A stretch of DNA of 64,000 nucleotides from an uncultured Oscillospiraceae bacterium (GCA_904384225.1 CAJFJV010000001.1:124001-188000); one strand, 5' to 3'. Counted from the stretch's first letter, positions 16,633-25,706 are shown. The notes: generated by a model from the sequence alone, not told the origin. Made by a program: numbers and translations.

Positions 16633-19044
16633 TTATAGTCTGACATTGCGCTCATAGATCCAATAGATCAACAGGAATAAAAATGCGCCGCCGGCTGCCG
16701 CCGCTGCACTTGCCGCCGTCATCCAATTCAAATAGAGAAGGCCCGCCAGGATAAGCGGCAGCAGGACCGCCGATATAAAGCAGAGTACTCGCCCGCGCTT
16801 TACGCACCGCAGAAGCTGCCCGCAGGCCGCTACCGTCACCGCAAAAGCACTGCCGTCGCCCTTTTTGTCCGCAAGAGAGGTCTCCGCACGCTCACGCGGT
16901 CTGCGGCGCTCTTCAAACAGCTCGTGCAGCCTTGCAGGAAGGATCTTGGCTTCTTCGGATGAAAGGCCGAAAACCCGTTCGAGAAGCGCGGGCGTTATGC
17001 AGGCGTCCACACTGCGCACCGCAGCGCACAGCCCGCGGCGGCGCATCATATCCAAAACGGCAAGCGGCTTATCCGCAGCTGTAAATTCAAGGATGAACGC
17101 CGCGTACAGCTCGCCTTCGCGCGCAAGATAGACAACCTCATAGCCGTCGGCGTGGTACGGGTCTTCATAACCTCGTTTCGGGACGGCAATAGAATGGTTG
17201 ATCATCAAATCGCGGTTTCCTATCAGGACGCGCTTCTCGTCTACCCATGCGGAAAGCCCCATCAGATCTTCATACCGGATCGTGTCCACCGGTTTCAGCA
17301 GATCTGTGCGGCCGTTGATGATATACAAAAAGACATCCCGCAGCACGCTGTCCGCCTGACATATCACGCTTGCCGCATCAACAATCGCCGTGTCGATCCG
17401 CGTTCCCTGAAAGGTTTTGATCCCATGCAGTATGACGGAATCCTTCGGAAACAGTTCGGCTGCATTCATCAGGATGCAGTTTACGTCCGCAGCGTCCGCA
17501 GCTGTCACCCAATCCGGGACCGTACTGTCATATCCGGCAAATATCGGCCGGCTGTCGCGCAGCGTCAGTTCGCACATCAAAGGATACAGCAGGCCGAACC
17601 CCAGCATAGCCGAACCGGAAAACATCGTGACGGCGCCATAGATATCACCCGTCAGCAAGTAGAGCGCAACCGCCAAAACTGCACCGGTCAAAAGGGCCGT
17701 CCACATCAACGGTTTGGCCATGCCGTCCGCCGGATCGTCTTGCTGCTGGCGCGTCAAAATGCCGTCAAAAAAGCCAACCGGGACATTTGCAGCCAACACC
17801 GGCTCCTCCTCGATCAAAAGGCCGCGCGTCATCTCGCGCGAAACCGGCCCGTCGGCTGAAATGATCACGCCGTTTTTCTCCTCGTCAGAGGAAAGGAAAG
17901 CGAAGCTCTCCACCAAGCGCCCTTGCCGCATCGTACGCGCACAGGCCAGCGCAAACAGCGAAAGTGCCGTCAGCGGCGCGTATAAAACGCCGCGTCCCGT
18001 AAGCAGCGTTTCTAGGGAAAACAGATAAAAAACATTCGCCGCAAGTACGACGAAAACGGCCGCTAAACAAAAAATGTCTTTTCGGACGCCGTGCGCCGCC
18101 GACACAAAAAGCGGGAAAGATGCCAGCAGAGAGACGACGATCAAGCCGCCGCAAAGTACCGTATACAAAAGCGGGGAAACTTCAATAAGCCCTAAGATCC
18201 AAACGCTGGATGTTCCAAACTGTACAGCAGCGAGCAATACGCCGCACAGGGCGCAAAGCGCCGTCAGCACCCGGCTGACCTTTGCCTGCCGAAGCTGGCT
18301 GCGAAGCATTGCCAGCACGCCGTCGCGCTGCTTTACCGACACGTATTCATCGTCGCTTGAAAAGATATAAGAAGACGGGGCGCTGTCCAGATCCACATCC
18401 AAATGGAAGGGCTTTTCCTCCCGCTTTTCCGGGACGGCCGCCTCTTCTTTTTCGGCTGCTCCTGCCTGATCCAAAACAGGCGCTTCCTGCGGCGCCGCTT
18501 CCGCCAAGCCCGCTGCCGGAACATCCTCTTTCTCCAAAGCGGGAAACGCCTCTGTGTCTGCTGGCTCCTGCTCTTTGCTTTCTTCCGGAGGACGGGCGGG
18601 ATCCAGCACAAACTGTTCCGCCCGCTGCTGCCGTTTGGAGCGTAGCGTCAAAAAAGCTTCCGGCGTCATGCCAAGTACAGGCTCTTCCGCTTCCTCTTCT
18701 TCAGCCGGCGCTTCTTCTGACAGCTCGCCGGACAGCTGCACGCGAATCGCCGCCGTCCGTGCTTTTATCGAGTCCTGCTGCATCTTTTGCAGCCTGCGGG
18801 TCAAAGAGTTTGTCTGAATGCGCACCTCTTTTTCAATCTCATTCTTTTCCTGCTCCGTAAACAGGCTGCTTGGCTTTTTTAACTCCCGTTCTTTATTCTT
18901 TGTCAAAATGTCCCGGATGAGTTCGTCAATCCTGTCCATATCCCCTTTTTCCATAGACGGGGATCCTTTTTCATCCATCGTCACTTTCTGGTCGCGTTTG
19001 AGCTCGTCCAAAATCTCATCCGCCGTCATTTTCCTTTCCGCCAT
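16633..19044 (-). CDS. Large membrane protein resembling an inactivated P-type ATPase
   Basis: 803 residues. The first 240 are charged, Glu/Ala/Pro-rich and coiled-coil prone. About eight membrane segments follow (about 258-375, 447-492 and the last 50). The part between resembles the cytoplasmic loop of P-type ATPases: VDEKRVLIGNRDLM (601-614) matches the nucleotide-domain V-x-IGN-R motif, and EFTAADKPLAVLDMMRRRG looks like the P domain. The motifs needed for catalysis are gone: DKTGTLT is NAAELFP (527-533), TGD is SVD, and GDGxND is GDGSAF (728-733). ATG at 19042-19044 lies eight bases after GGGG; a GTG two codons up is too close. It follows rlmB by 24 bases. Function unknown. Confidence 0.75.
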   Translation of the reverse strand: MAERKMTADEILDELKRDQKVTMDEKGSPSMEKGDMDRIDELIRDILTKNKERELKKPSSLFTEQEKNEIEKEVRIQTNSLTRRLQKMQQDSIKARTAAIRVQLSGELSEEAPAEEEEAEEPVLGMTPEAFLTLRSKRQQRAEQFVLDPARPPEESKEQEPADTEAFPALEKEDVPAAGLAEAAPQEAPVLDQAGAAEKEEAAVPEKREEKPFHLDVDLDSAPSSYIFSSDDEYVSVKQRDGVLAMLRSQLRQAKVSRVLTALCALCGVLLAAVQFGTSSVWILGLIEVSPLLYTVLCGGLIVVSLLASFPLFVSAAHGVRKDIFCLAAVFVVLAANVFYLFSLETLLTGRGVLYAPLTALSLFALACARTMRQGRLVESFAFLSSDEEKNGVIISADGPVSREMTRGLLIEEEPVLAANVPVGFFDGILTRQQQDDPADGMAKPLMWTALLTGAVLAVALYLLTGDIYGAVTMFSGSAMLGFGLLYPLMCELTLRDSRPIFAGYDSTVPDWVTAADAADVNCILMNAAELFPKDSVILHGIKTFQGTRIDTAIVDAASVICQADSVLRDVFLYIINGRTDLLKPVDTIRYEDLMGLSAWVDEKRVLIGNRDLMINHSIAVPKRGYEDPYHADGYEVVYLAREGELYAAFILEFTAADKPLAVLDMMRRRGLCAAVRSVDACITPALLERVFGLSSEEAKILPARLHELFEERRRPRERAETSLADKKGDGSAFAVTVAACGQLLRCVKRGRVLCFISAVLLPLILAGLLYLNWMTAASAAAAAGGAFLFLLIYWIYERNVRL

Positions 19045-19068
19045 CTGCACATCCCCTTCTTGTTGCTG

Positions 19069-19809
19069 TTAAAGGCGCTGCCGCACTACCTCATACATTA
19101 AAATACCCGCTGCAACCGATGCGTTGAGCGAATTGATCTGCCCTTTCATCGGCAGTGTGATCAAAAAATCACAGGATTCCCTCACGATCCTGCTGAGCCC
19201 GCGGCCCTCGGAACCGATCACGATCGCCGCCGCTCCGCGCAGATCCACCCGATCGAAACGTTCGCCTTCCATATCGGCACCGTAAATCCAGATTCCCTCT
19301 TCTTTCAGCCGACGGATACATGCCGCCAGATTCGGCACGCGCGCAACCTTTACCATGCTTGCCGCACCCGCACTGGTCTTATATACCGCCGCCGTCAGCG
19401 AGGCGCTCCGGCGCTTGGGAATGATAACGCCGTCTGCACCGGCCGCTTCTGCCGTACGCAGAATTGCCCCCAAATTGTGGGGATCTGCAATCTCATCCGC
19501 CACAATTAAAAAAGGTGCCGTCCCCTTTTGACGGGAAACCTCTAAAAGCTCTTCTATCGTTGCATAATCGGCACAGGCACAGGACGCCACTACTCCCTGA
19601 TGGTTCACCTCCGGAGAAAGCGCATCTAACTTTTTGCGGCTCACCGTTTTTACCACGACACCCTTTTCATGCGCAAGCGCTTTAAGCTTACCGATGCTGC
19701 CGTGCAGTTCCCCTTCCGCAATGTAAATCGTGTCTGGTATGCGCCCGCTGCGCAGAGCCTCCATCACCGCGTTCCGTCCTACAATCATTTCCTGCTGTGG
19801 TATATCCAT
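19069..19809 (-). CDS. rlmB: TrmH/RlmB-type 23S rRNA 2'-O-ribose methyltransferase
   Basis: 246 residues. SpoU/TrmH SPOUT methyltransferase with an N-terminal substrate-binding domain (IVGRNAVMEALRSG). The three knot motifs are DEIADPHNLGAILRTAEAAG, IVIGSEGRGLSRIVRESCD and ITLPMKGQINSLNASVAAGI. These use S-adenosylmethionine to methylate a ribose, in E. coli G2251 of 23S rRNA. The ATG at 19807-19809 lies eight bases after AGGAG. It probably forms a two-gene unit with the pseudo-ATPase. A promoter lies at 19888. Confidence 0.93.
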   Translation of the reverse strand: MDIPQQEMIVGRNAVMEALRSGRIPDTIYIAEGELHGSIGKLKALAHEKGVVVKTVSRKKLDALSPEVNHQGVVASCACADYATIEELLEVSRQKGTAPFLIVADEIADPHNLGAILRTAEAAGADGVIIPKRRSASLTAAVYKTSAGAASMVKVARVPNLAACIRRLKEEGIWIYGADMEGERFDRVDLRGAAAIVIGSEGRGLSRIVRESCDFLITLPMKGQINSLNASVAAGILMYEVVRQRL

Positions 19810-19887
19810 ATCAAAATCTCCTGCCCGCCATCTGCTTTTTTCGCGTCCGGCACCAATCTTTCCTTTATAACCGGATGTATTGTGTTT

Positions 19888-19917
19888 ATTATAGCACACT
19901 CTGTTTTTTCTTTACAA
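19888..19917 (-). promoter_or_regulatory. Promoter of the rlmB unit
   Basis: TTGTAA (19912-19917), 18 bases, TATAAT (19888-19893) on the minus strand, about 80 bases before the rlmB start. Confidence 0.7.
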
Positions 19918-20033
19918 GCGCTGACTTTGAGAAGTTCCTTCCTTTTCATGGTTTTCCGCTTTTTTGACAGCTTTTGCGCAAAAGCAAGTTATACGTATTG
20001 TAGTTTTTTAAAAAAGGAATTTTTCACGCCGTG

Positions 20034-20121
20034 GTGGAAAAGCCTTTCAACATTTCACATTGAAATGTTGAAAACTTCGTTGAAAGCGTGGAAAAGCGCT
20101 TTTCCTACGCCATGTTTTCAA
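20034..20121. repeat. Cluster of inverted and direct repeats, role unknown
   Basis: TTTCAACATTTCA (20045-20057) and its exact complement (20061-20073) flank three bases. A perfect 16-base palindrome lies at 20090-20105 (GGAAAAGC with GCTTTTCC). GTGGAAAAGC occurs twice (20034 and 20088), each followed by TTTCAACAT (20045 and 20113). The stretch lies in a gene-free gap between rlmB and oadB, upstream of the rlmB promoter and next to the oadB terminator. Confidence 0.75.
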
Positions 20122-20203
20122 CATACTCCCCCGGGTTTTTCCCGCAAGCACGCATTACAGTTGGTATAACCTGTCGAGAATGCTTTTTTATTGCTCTCAT
20201 AAC

Positions 20204-20236
20204 AAAAAAGGTTGTGCCGCATGGCACAACCTTTTT
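20204..20236. terminator. Terminator of the oadGB unit
   Basis: GGTTGTGCC, four-base loop, GGCACAACC flanked by A6 and T5, so it can work on either strand; 42 bases after the oadB stop. Confidence 0.85.
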
Positions 20237-20277
20237 CCTGCCGGGTCTGTCCGGCAACGGATTTTATCAAACAATCG

Positions 20278-21450
20278 TTACGCAAAGATAGCAAGCAGGA
20301 CGCCGGCCACTACGGCTGAACCGATAACACCGGCAACGTTCGGACCCATTGCATGCATCAAAAGGAAGTTGGTTGGATTCGCCTCTGCACCTACGCGCTG
20401 GGAAACACGGGCCGCCATCGGGACCGCAGATACGCCGGCAGAACCAATCAGCGGATTGACTTTACCCTTCGTAAAGATATACATCAGCTTGCCGAATAAA
20501 ACGCCGCCGGCCGTTCCAAAACCAAACGCGATCAAGCCGAGCACAATAATCTTGAGGGTCTGCGGCGTCAGGAAGTAATCTGCCGTAGCCGTCGCACCGA
20601 CGGTCACGCCCAAGAAAATCGTTACGATATTCATCAACTCGTTTTGCGCCGTCTTGACAAGGCGGTCTACCATACCGCTTTCCTTCATCAGGTTGCCGAG
20701 CATCAGCATGCCGAGCAGCGGAGCGGCGGACGGGACGATGAGGGAGACGATCAGCGTTACGGCGATCGGGAAGACTATTTTTTCCGTTTTGCTGACCGGA
20801 CGCAGCTGCTTCATCACAACCATACGCTCTTTTTTGGTTGTAAGCAGCTTCATAATCGGCGGCTGGATCAGCGGCACCAATGCCATGTACGAATATGCCG
20901 CAACCGCAATGGAGCCCAGAATGGTCGGCGCCAAAGACTTGGCGACATAAATGGCCGTCGGGCCGTCTGCGCCGCCGATTATGCCGATCGCAGCCGCAAA
21001 TTCCGGAGAAAAGCCCAGCATAACCGCACCGACAAATGTTACAAAGATGCCGAGCTGTGCAGCGGCGCCGAGCAAAAAGCTCTTCGGGTTTGCAATCAGC
21101 GGGCCGAAGTCGGTCATCGCGCCGATCCCAAGGAAGATCAAAGACGGATAGATTCCAAGCTTCACGCCCAGATACAGGTAATCGAGCAAGCCGCCGTTTT
21201 GCATGACTTGTCCAAAATCGATTTCCTTGTTTACAAAGTAATCCATATGGAACATTTCCGTCATCGGAAGATTTGTTAAAAACATGCCAAATGCAATCGG
21301 CAAAAGCAGAAGCGGCTCAAAGCCTTTTACGATGGCAAGATAAACTAAAACGAACGAGATTGCGATCATCACCCAGTTCTGCCACTGCATGGCGGCGAGA
21401 CCGGATTCCTGCCACAGATCTGTTATCGTCTGTACAAAGACGTCTATCAT
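20278..21450 (-). CDS. oadB: Na+-transporting decarboxylase beta subunit (OadB/GcdB/MmdB type)
   Basis: 390 residues, polytopic. The beta subunit decarboxylates carboxybiotin and drives Na+ export. Hallmarks are [23 protein letters not shown] with the conserved Asp, [15 protein letters not shown], and the C-terminal [18 protein letters not shown] and [22 protein letters not shown]. Length is usual. ATG at 21448-21450 follows AAAGGAG. It is preceded by a gamma-like subunit. The alpha (carboxyltransferase) and biotin-carrier subunits are not in this window, so the substrate (oxaloacetate, methylmalonyl-CoA or glutaconyl-CoA) cannot be told. Confidence 0.93.
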   Translation of the reverse strand: MIDVFVQTITDLWQESGLAAMQWQNWVMIAISFVLVYLAIVKGFEPLLLLPIAFGMFLTNLPMTEMFHMDYFVNKEIDFGQVMQNGGLLDYLYLGVKLGIYPSLIFLGIGAMTDFGPLIANPKSFLLGAAAQLGIFVTFVGAVMLGFSPEFAAAIGIIGGADGPTAIYVAKSLAPTILGSIAVAAYSYMALVPLIQPPIMKLLTTKKERMVVMKQLRPVSKTEKIVFPIAVTLIVSLIVPSAAPLLGMLMLGNLMKESGMVDRLVKTAQNELMNIVTIFLGVTVGATATADYFLTPQTLKIIVLGLIAFGFGTAGGVLFGKLMYIFTKGKVNPLIGSAGVSAVPMAARVSQRVGAEANPTNFLLMHAMGPNVAGVIGSAVVAGVLLAIFA

Positions 21451-21487
21451 ACTGTTTTCTCCTTTATTTCTTTACGTGAACCATTAC

Positions 21488-21880
21488 TTAAAAGGGGCGT
21501 GTGTTCTCCGCAATGCCCGCGGCGCTCCAAGCGCTCCTTGCCTCTCTTGCACGGCGTACGCTCTTAAGTGCGAAGGATTTTCCGGGTTCCATCATACACG
21601 CTACCGCTGCAGAAATGGCGGCGACAATCTCATCGCTGATGCCGTCCTCAACAACAGGGGAAACCGTTCCCTTTTTTACCGCCGGTACAACAGGTGCAGG
21701 CGCAGCCTTTTTTTCCGTCCGGCCGCTGTCGCCATTTCCGCCGCTTACTGCGCTGAAAACCTTGCCCATAGCCCAGCAGATCAAGACCAGAATGATCAAA
21801 ACGGCAAATACCACAACCAGCCCGACCAATACGACCGACCAAGTCTGTGTCCAGTCAATATCTGCAAAATACTCAAACAT
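21488..21880 (-). CDS. oadG: Decarboxylase gamma-type subunit (OadG)
   Basis: 130 residues. One N-terminal membrane helix (about 16-39, VVLVGLVVVFAVLIILVLIC) is followed by a Pro/Ala/Lys linker and a short helical C-terminus with DEIVAAISAAVACMM. This matches the OadG/MmdD family that assembles the decarboxylase complex. ATG follows AAAGGAG. The gap to oadB is 37 bases, so they are co-transcribed. Confidence 0.85.
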   Translation of the reverse strand: MFEYFADIDWTQTWSVVLVGLVVVFAVLIILVLICWAMGKVFSAVSGGNGDSGRTEKKAAPAPVVPAVKKGTVSPVVEDGISDEIVAAISAAVACMMEPGKSFALKSVRRAREARSAWSAAGIAENTRPF

Positions 21881-21941
21881 GACGTTTTCTCCTTTTTAAA
21901 AAGATCCCCTCCTGCGCATGTACGCAGAAGCTTTGCTTTTT

Positions 21942-21970
21942 ATTATACTGCATGGTTTAAAAATTTTCAA
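21942..21970 (-). promoter_or_regulatory. Promoter of oadG-oadB
   Basis: TTGAAA (21965-21970), 17 bases, TATAAT (21942-21947) on the minus strand. Confidence 0.75.
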
Positions 21971-21988
21971 TCGAAAATCCAAACAAAA

Positions 21989-22780
21989 TTAATTTTCTTT
22001 ACGAATAACAACACGCTCAAAATTCCCTGATAACAACATGCCTTCGGTCTGCGCATCAAGCCCCAGCGCATGGAACCGCTTCAGTTCATCCGTATGGCGC
22101 CACATTGGAAAGTCGGTCCCGAAAAAGAAATGCGAAACGCCGAACTTTTCAAAAAAGCGCAGCGCTTCCTCTGGTTTTAAAAACATTAAGGAGCTCGATG
22201 TATCCATATAAAGCCGCCCGCCGCGGTAAGTGTCATACGCTTCCTGCCAGCAGCTCCATCCCCCGAAATGCGCGCCGATGCAGACAAGCTCCGGGAAGCG
22301 CTCCATCACCCGCGCCAGACGGTACGGCCGCGACCAAGTATAGCGGTGATCGCCTGTGTGAAACAGGATCGGAAGCTTCCCTTCCGCCAATCTGTAGATG
22401 GCGTCCGCCCGCGGATCGTCAATATCGAATTCCTGAAAATCGGGATGAAGCTTAATCCCATAAAAGCCGCCTTCCAGTATCCGTTCAAATTCCGCCTCCG
22501 GATCCGCCATCAGCGGATGCATAGCGGCAAATGGGATAAATTCCGGATGGAGTTTTGCTTGCTCCGCCAAAAAGGTGTTGATCGCCGTCACCTGCTCCGG
22601 CTTTGTCGCAACGGAACAGACGAGGCTTTGTGAAACGTTTGCCGCGCGCATCTCCTCAAGCAGGATATCCGCCGTACCACCGTCATCCATCGGGATGTCG
22701 TAGAACGCCCCTATGGACTGTACGGCACGATCCGCAATTTTTTGCGGAAAGATGTGTGCGTGCGCATCGATTATTTTCAT
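21989..22780 (-). CDS. Amidohydrolase-family (amidohydrolase 2) metal-dependent hydrolase
   Basis: 263 residues with a TIM-barrel fold. The N-terminal IIDAHAHIFP carries the H-x-H metal motif; other likely metal or catalytic residues are in GIKLHPDFQ, IGAHFGG and FGTDFPMWR. This is the family of decarboxylases and lactonases such as ACMSD and LigY relatives. The substrate cannot be inferred. ATG follows GGGAAGG. The gene stands alone upstream of the oadGB promoter, and a link with the decarboxylase is only positional. Confidence 0.85.
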   Translation of the reverse strand: MKIIDAHAHIFPQKIADRAVQSIGAFYDIPMDDGGTADILLEEMRAANVSQSLVCSVATKPEQVTAINTFLAEQAKLHPEFIPFAAMHPLMADPEAEFERILEGGFYGIKLHPDFQEFDIDDPRADAIYRLAEGKLPILFHTGDHRYTWSRPYRLARVMERFPELVCIGAHFGGWSCWQEAYDTYRGGRLYMDTSSSLMFLKPEEALRFFEKFGVSHFFFGTDFPMWRHTDELKRFHALGLDAQTEGMLLSGNFERVVIRKEN

Positions 22781-22973
22781 ATGCCTTCCCTTTCTTTTAT
22801 CTGCGGTGATAAGAAACCCGCAGCTTCCTAAAGCGCAGCGCCGCCTTTTCGGCGCCGCCTGTTTTTGTATTTCCCTGCGGGCGGCTTTCCCACAAACCGC
22901 ACCGCTGTGTTATCCGGTCACATGGCCGGCTTTACTGCCTCTGCCAAAAAGATACCTGCATCCCTCGCAGGCG

Positions 22974-24110
22974 TCAAATATAATCGTACCGGTAAAGGCA
23001 GTATCCGTCCGCCTCTTCAATGGCCGCCTGCGACTGTTCTTGTATTGTGGCAGCATCAAAACGATAGGAGGCAAGGCCGATATAAAGCCGCACCGATGGT
23101 TCTGTTACAAAAGCGCGCCATTTTTGAAGCGTCATCGTAAAAGGCTGGATCTCGTGCGTCTCGTCCCAGTATATCTGCGGCATCACATAGTCAAGGTATC
23201 CCTCCTTTGTGCACCACAGCGCAAGGTCGGTCGACAGTGTACCCGTATCCGAAACCGGAAGCGTGCTGTCCTTTCGGAAGCCACCTGCCGGGCTTACGCC
23301 GAACAAGGCGTCCGGCCGGAGCTCCTTTGTCAAGTCATAAAGCGTTTTGATCAGCTTTGTATTGTTCGCTTTGGCGGATACCGTCGTTTCGCCGAGCGAT
23401 TCCGGTGACGCCGCATAGAAATAATCGTCCAGATGGATCCCATCCAATGCATAATGGGACAGCAGTTCCCGGACGCCGTCGGCTATCAGCGCCTGTGCCT
23501 CGTCATTGGCGGGTTTAAGCCACCAGATCCCGTCTACCTCATACATATAAGTGCTCCGCGCATCTCCCTGATACCACGCGGCCGTACGAAAGCTTGCATC
23601 CACCTTTGAAAAATCTGTGCTGCTCATCAGCCGATACGGGTTGATCCATGCGTGGAACGCAAGCCCCTGCGCGTGCGCCTGCTCCAGCAGGACCGCCAAA
23701 GGGTCGTAAGGCAGCCCGGTTCCGGCGCTGCCGGATATGGTTTTTGACCATGGATAAACCTCAGACGGATAGATTGCATCCCCAAACGGCCTGACCTGGA
23801 CAAAAACGGCGTTCCCGCCTTTCTCCTTCACCCGCTGCATCATCGCCGCAGCCTGTGCATGGAACACGCCCTCCGCGCTTCCTGCAAGCTTTGAAATCTC
23901 TAAATAGGAGATCCAAACACCCCGCAGCGGCTCGTCCGTATCGCCGGTAACCGTCTGCCCCCCTTGTTGGCCGCTCTCCTCCATATAGGCATGGTTTGCC
24001 TGATCGATCCGGTCGAACAGTGATTCGATTGGATCCCCGCTTCCATTGCAAGCAGACAATAAAAAGCAAAGCAGCACCGCTTTTATAAAAAGGCTCGTCC
24101 GGTAACGCAC
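22974..24110 (-). CDS. GHL10-type (DUF187) putative glycosyl hydrolase lipoprotein
   Basis: 378 residues. The signal ends at the lipobox LLSAC (Cys21), so it is anchored outside the cell. The domain begins PLRGVWISYLEISKL and shows GNAVFVQVRPFGDAIYPSEV, FHAWINPYR, DGIHLDDYFY and DYVMPQIYWD, typical of the GHL10/DUF187 TIM-barrel family thought to act on peptidoglycan or other glycans. Start is GTG at 24108-24110, five bases after AAGGAGAGG. It stands alone. Confidence 0.87.
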   Translation of the reverse strand: MRYRTSLFIKAVLLCFLLSACNGSGDPIESLFDRIDQANHAYMEESGQQGGQTVTGDTDEPLRGVWISYLEISKLAGSAEGVFHAQAAAMMQRVKEKGGNAVFVQVRPFGDAIYPSEVYPWSKTISGSAGTGLPYDPLAVLLEQAHAQGLAFHAWINPYRLMSSTDFSKVDASFRTAAWYQGDARSTYMYEVDGIWWLKPANDEAQALIADGVRELLSHYALDGIHLDDYFYAASPESLGETTVSAKANNTKLIKTLYDLTKELRPDALFGVSPAGGFRKDSTLPVSDTGTLSTDLALWCTKEGYLDYVMPQIYWDETHEIQPFTMTLQKWRAFVTEPSVRLYIGLASYRFDAATIQEQSQAAIEEADGYCLYRYDYI

Positions 24111-24234
24111 AAAATCCTCTCCTTATTCTACCGTGCTGCTGGCCTCAGGTCAAGGTGCACGGCGAAATCTGCAAGGGAAACTCCTTTTGATATGATTATG
24201 CTGGAAAGCGATACGTTATTCCGGATCTTTGTGC

Positions 24235-24264
24235 AAAAAAGCACGGCAGCTTCTGCTGCCGCAC
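24235..24264 (-). terminator. Terminator of the ylmC-SipW-like unit
   Basis: On the minus strand GTGCGGCAGC, AGAA, GCTGCCGTGC then TTTTTT, eight bases after the stop codon. Confidence 0.8.
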
Positions 24265-24272
24265 TTTCCTTT

Positions 24273-25367
24273 TTATTGATGTTCTTTTTCGCGCGGTTCC
24301 AGCGGCCGAAGACGCGCTTCTTCCAGCTCCTGACGGAACTGTTCAATTATTTCGTCGGTCGTCAGTTCGCTGAATACGGACTTAGCCTCTTTTTTGGCTG
24401 CGGCTTTTTCCGCCCTGCTCCCATCCGGAGAGGCGCTTTGCTCCGGCGCTTCGCCCGCCTGCGGCTTTCCTCCTGCAAGGCGAGAGTCAGGCGCCGCCGC
24501 GTGCGGTGCAGGAAAATGAGAAGGCTTTCGGGCTGTATCCTCCTCCTGCTGGGTTTTGTCCTCCAGCGGCTCCTGCTCAGGCCCTTCTGTATCCTGCCTG
24601 CTTTCCGGCGGCGCGCCTGCGGCATCCAAAGCGGGCGGCCCCTCCAGAGGGACGGGGACATCTTCTGCTTCTGCCTGATCCGCTGTTTCTTCAACCAGAT
24701 CGATCTGTTCCGCTGTGATTTCGACCGCCTGATTTAACACGCCTTGTTCCGGCCCCGGCCTTTCCGTCAAGCCCTCTTCCGTCTTAGATGCCTCCTGCCC
24801 GGTTCTTTCCCGCACACGGCGGCGATGTGTGATAACCGCCGAAATCAAAAGCAGGAAAAGGAGCAGGGCAGCCGGCCCTAATACCATGCTAAAAAAGCCG
24901 ACCGGCCGGCGGACAAAGTCGATGATTCTCCCAAAAAAACCGATTGCATACGATACTTTTCCTATCACGTCGCTCCCGCTCAAGACCATTTGCTGCGTCC
25001 CGTCCTCCATATAGACGTCCAGCATGTACACAGACCCCGCATGCGCTCGAATACGCGCCAAGGCAAACCGTCCGTCTGCCTGCACATCCGCGTCCGCAAT
25101 ATCGCGGCAAAGCACCAGCATCCCATCTTGGTATTCCGTCTGCCTGACAAGCAGCAGATCGCCCGCATATAGGCTTTCAGCGGCCAAATCCTGCCGCAGT
25201 GCGGCAAAATGCCAGCCCAATATTTCCGGCGCAGTGCCGTCCTCCACGCTTCTCAAATCAAGCACATTCACCGTGACAGTCAAAGCAACGGAAAGCGTCA
25301 TCAATACAGCGGACAGCGCCAGCAGGAACCGCAAAAGCAGCGGCAGCTTTTTTTTCTTCCTCACCAT
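24273..25367 (-). CDS. Signal-peptidase-I-like membrane protein without catalytic Ser, long acidic tail
   Basis: 364 residues. The first helix is at about 8-34 and an extracytoplasmic beta domain spans about 40-135. A VIGKVSYAIGFFGRIIDF segment (134-151) and RRPVGFF just before the second helix strongly recall SipW-type signal peptidases, as does GDLLLV (69-74). The S-M-x-P active-site motif before GDLLLV reads L-A-A-E, so the serine is missing. The last 175 residues are cytoplasmic, Glu/Pro/Ala-rich and disordered. ATG at 25365-25367 has AGGAAGGGG upstream; the TTG further up does not. It follows ylmC, 45 bases downstream. Function unknown. Confidence 0.65.
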   Translation of the reverse strand: MVRKKKKLPLLLRFLLALSAVLMTLSVALTVTVNVLDLRSVEDGTAPEILGWHFAALRQDLAAESLYAGDLLLVRQTEYQDGMLVLCRDIADADVQADGRFALARIRAHAGSVYMLDVYMEDGTQQMVLSGSDVIGKVSYAIGFFGRIIDFVRRPVGFFSMVLGPAALLLFLLLISAVITHRRRVRERTGQEASKTEEGLTERPGPEQGVLNQAVEITAEQIDLVEETADQAEAEDVPVPLEGPPALDAAGAPPESRQDTEGPEQEPLEDKTQQEEDTARKPSHFPAPHAAAPDSRLAGGKPQAGEAPEQSASPDGSRAEKAAAKKEAKSVFSELTTDEIIEQFRQELEEARLRPLEPREKEHQ

Positions 25368-25412
25368 TTTCCCCTTCCTCTTCAAACAAGCCGCCGCTTC
25401 CCCGGTCTGCTT

Positions 25413-25706
25413 TTAAGAAAACAATTGCTCTAAAAAGCCGGTTTTTCGTTTGGTGCGCGGCGCCGGGATCCCCTCGCTTTTTACCAAAATGGTATCTTCG
25501 CCGATCATCTGGATATCAGACCATGGTATGGTGATATCATTGCCGCGGCCAAGCAGGCCGAAAAGCTTAGGCCTTCCATATACCACAAGCGAGCGGACCT
25601 CCGCACTCTCAGAATCAAATATAATATCGTCTACAAAGCCAAGCTTCATTCCGTCCGACACATTGATCAGTTCCTTTTTTCGAAACGATGAAAAATTCGC
25701 AGTCAT
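25413..25706 (-). CDS. ylmC: YlmC/YmxH-type PRC-barrel protein
   Basis: 97 residues, PRC-barrel fold. KKELINVSDGMKLGFVDDIIFD and the DITIPWSDIQMIGEDTILV segment match the YlmC/YmxH family of spore-forming Bacillota, which is linked to sporulation but not well characterised. The ATG at 25704-25706 is preferred: the earlier GTG overlaps the GAGAGG site. The gene lies just upstream of the SipW-like gene and is probably co-transcribed with it. Confidence 0.85.
   Translation of the reverse strand: MTANFSSFRKKELINVSDGMKLGFVDDIIFDSESAEVRSLVVYGRPKLFGLLGRGNDITIPWSDIQMIGEDTILVKSEGIPAPRTKRKTGFLEQLFS

Noticed and set aside
20034-20121. Possible DnaA boxes / replication origin
   Set aside because: CTTTTCCAC and TTTCAACAT only loosely resemble TTATCCACA, and no dnaA, dnaN, rpmH or gidA gene is near.
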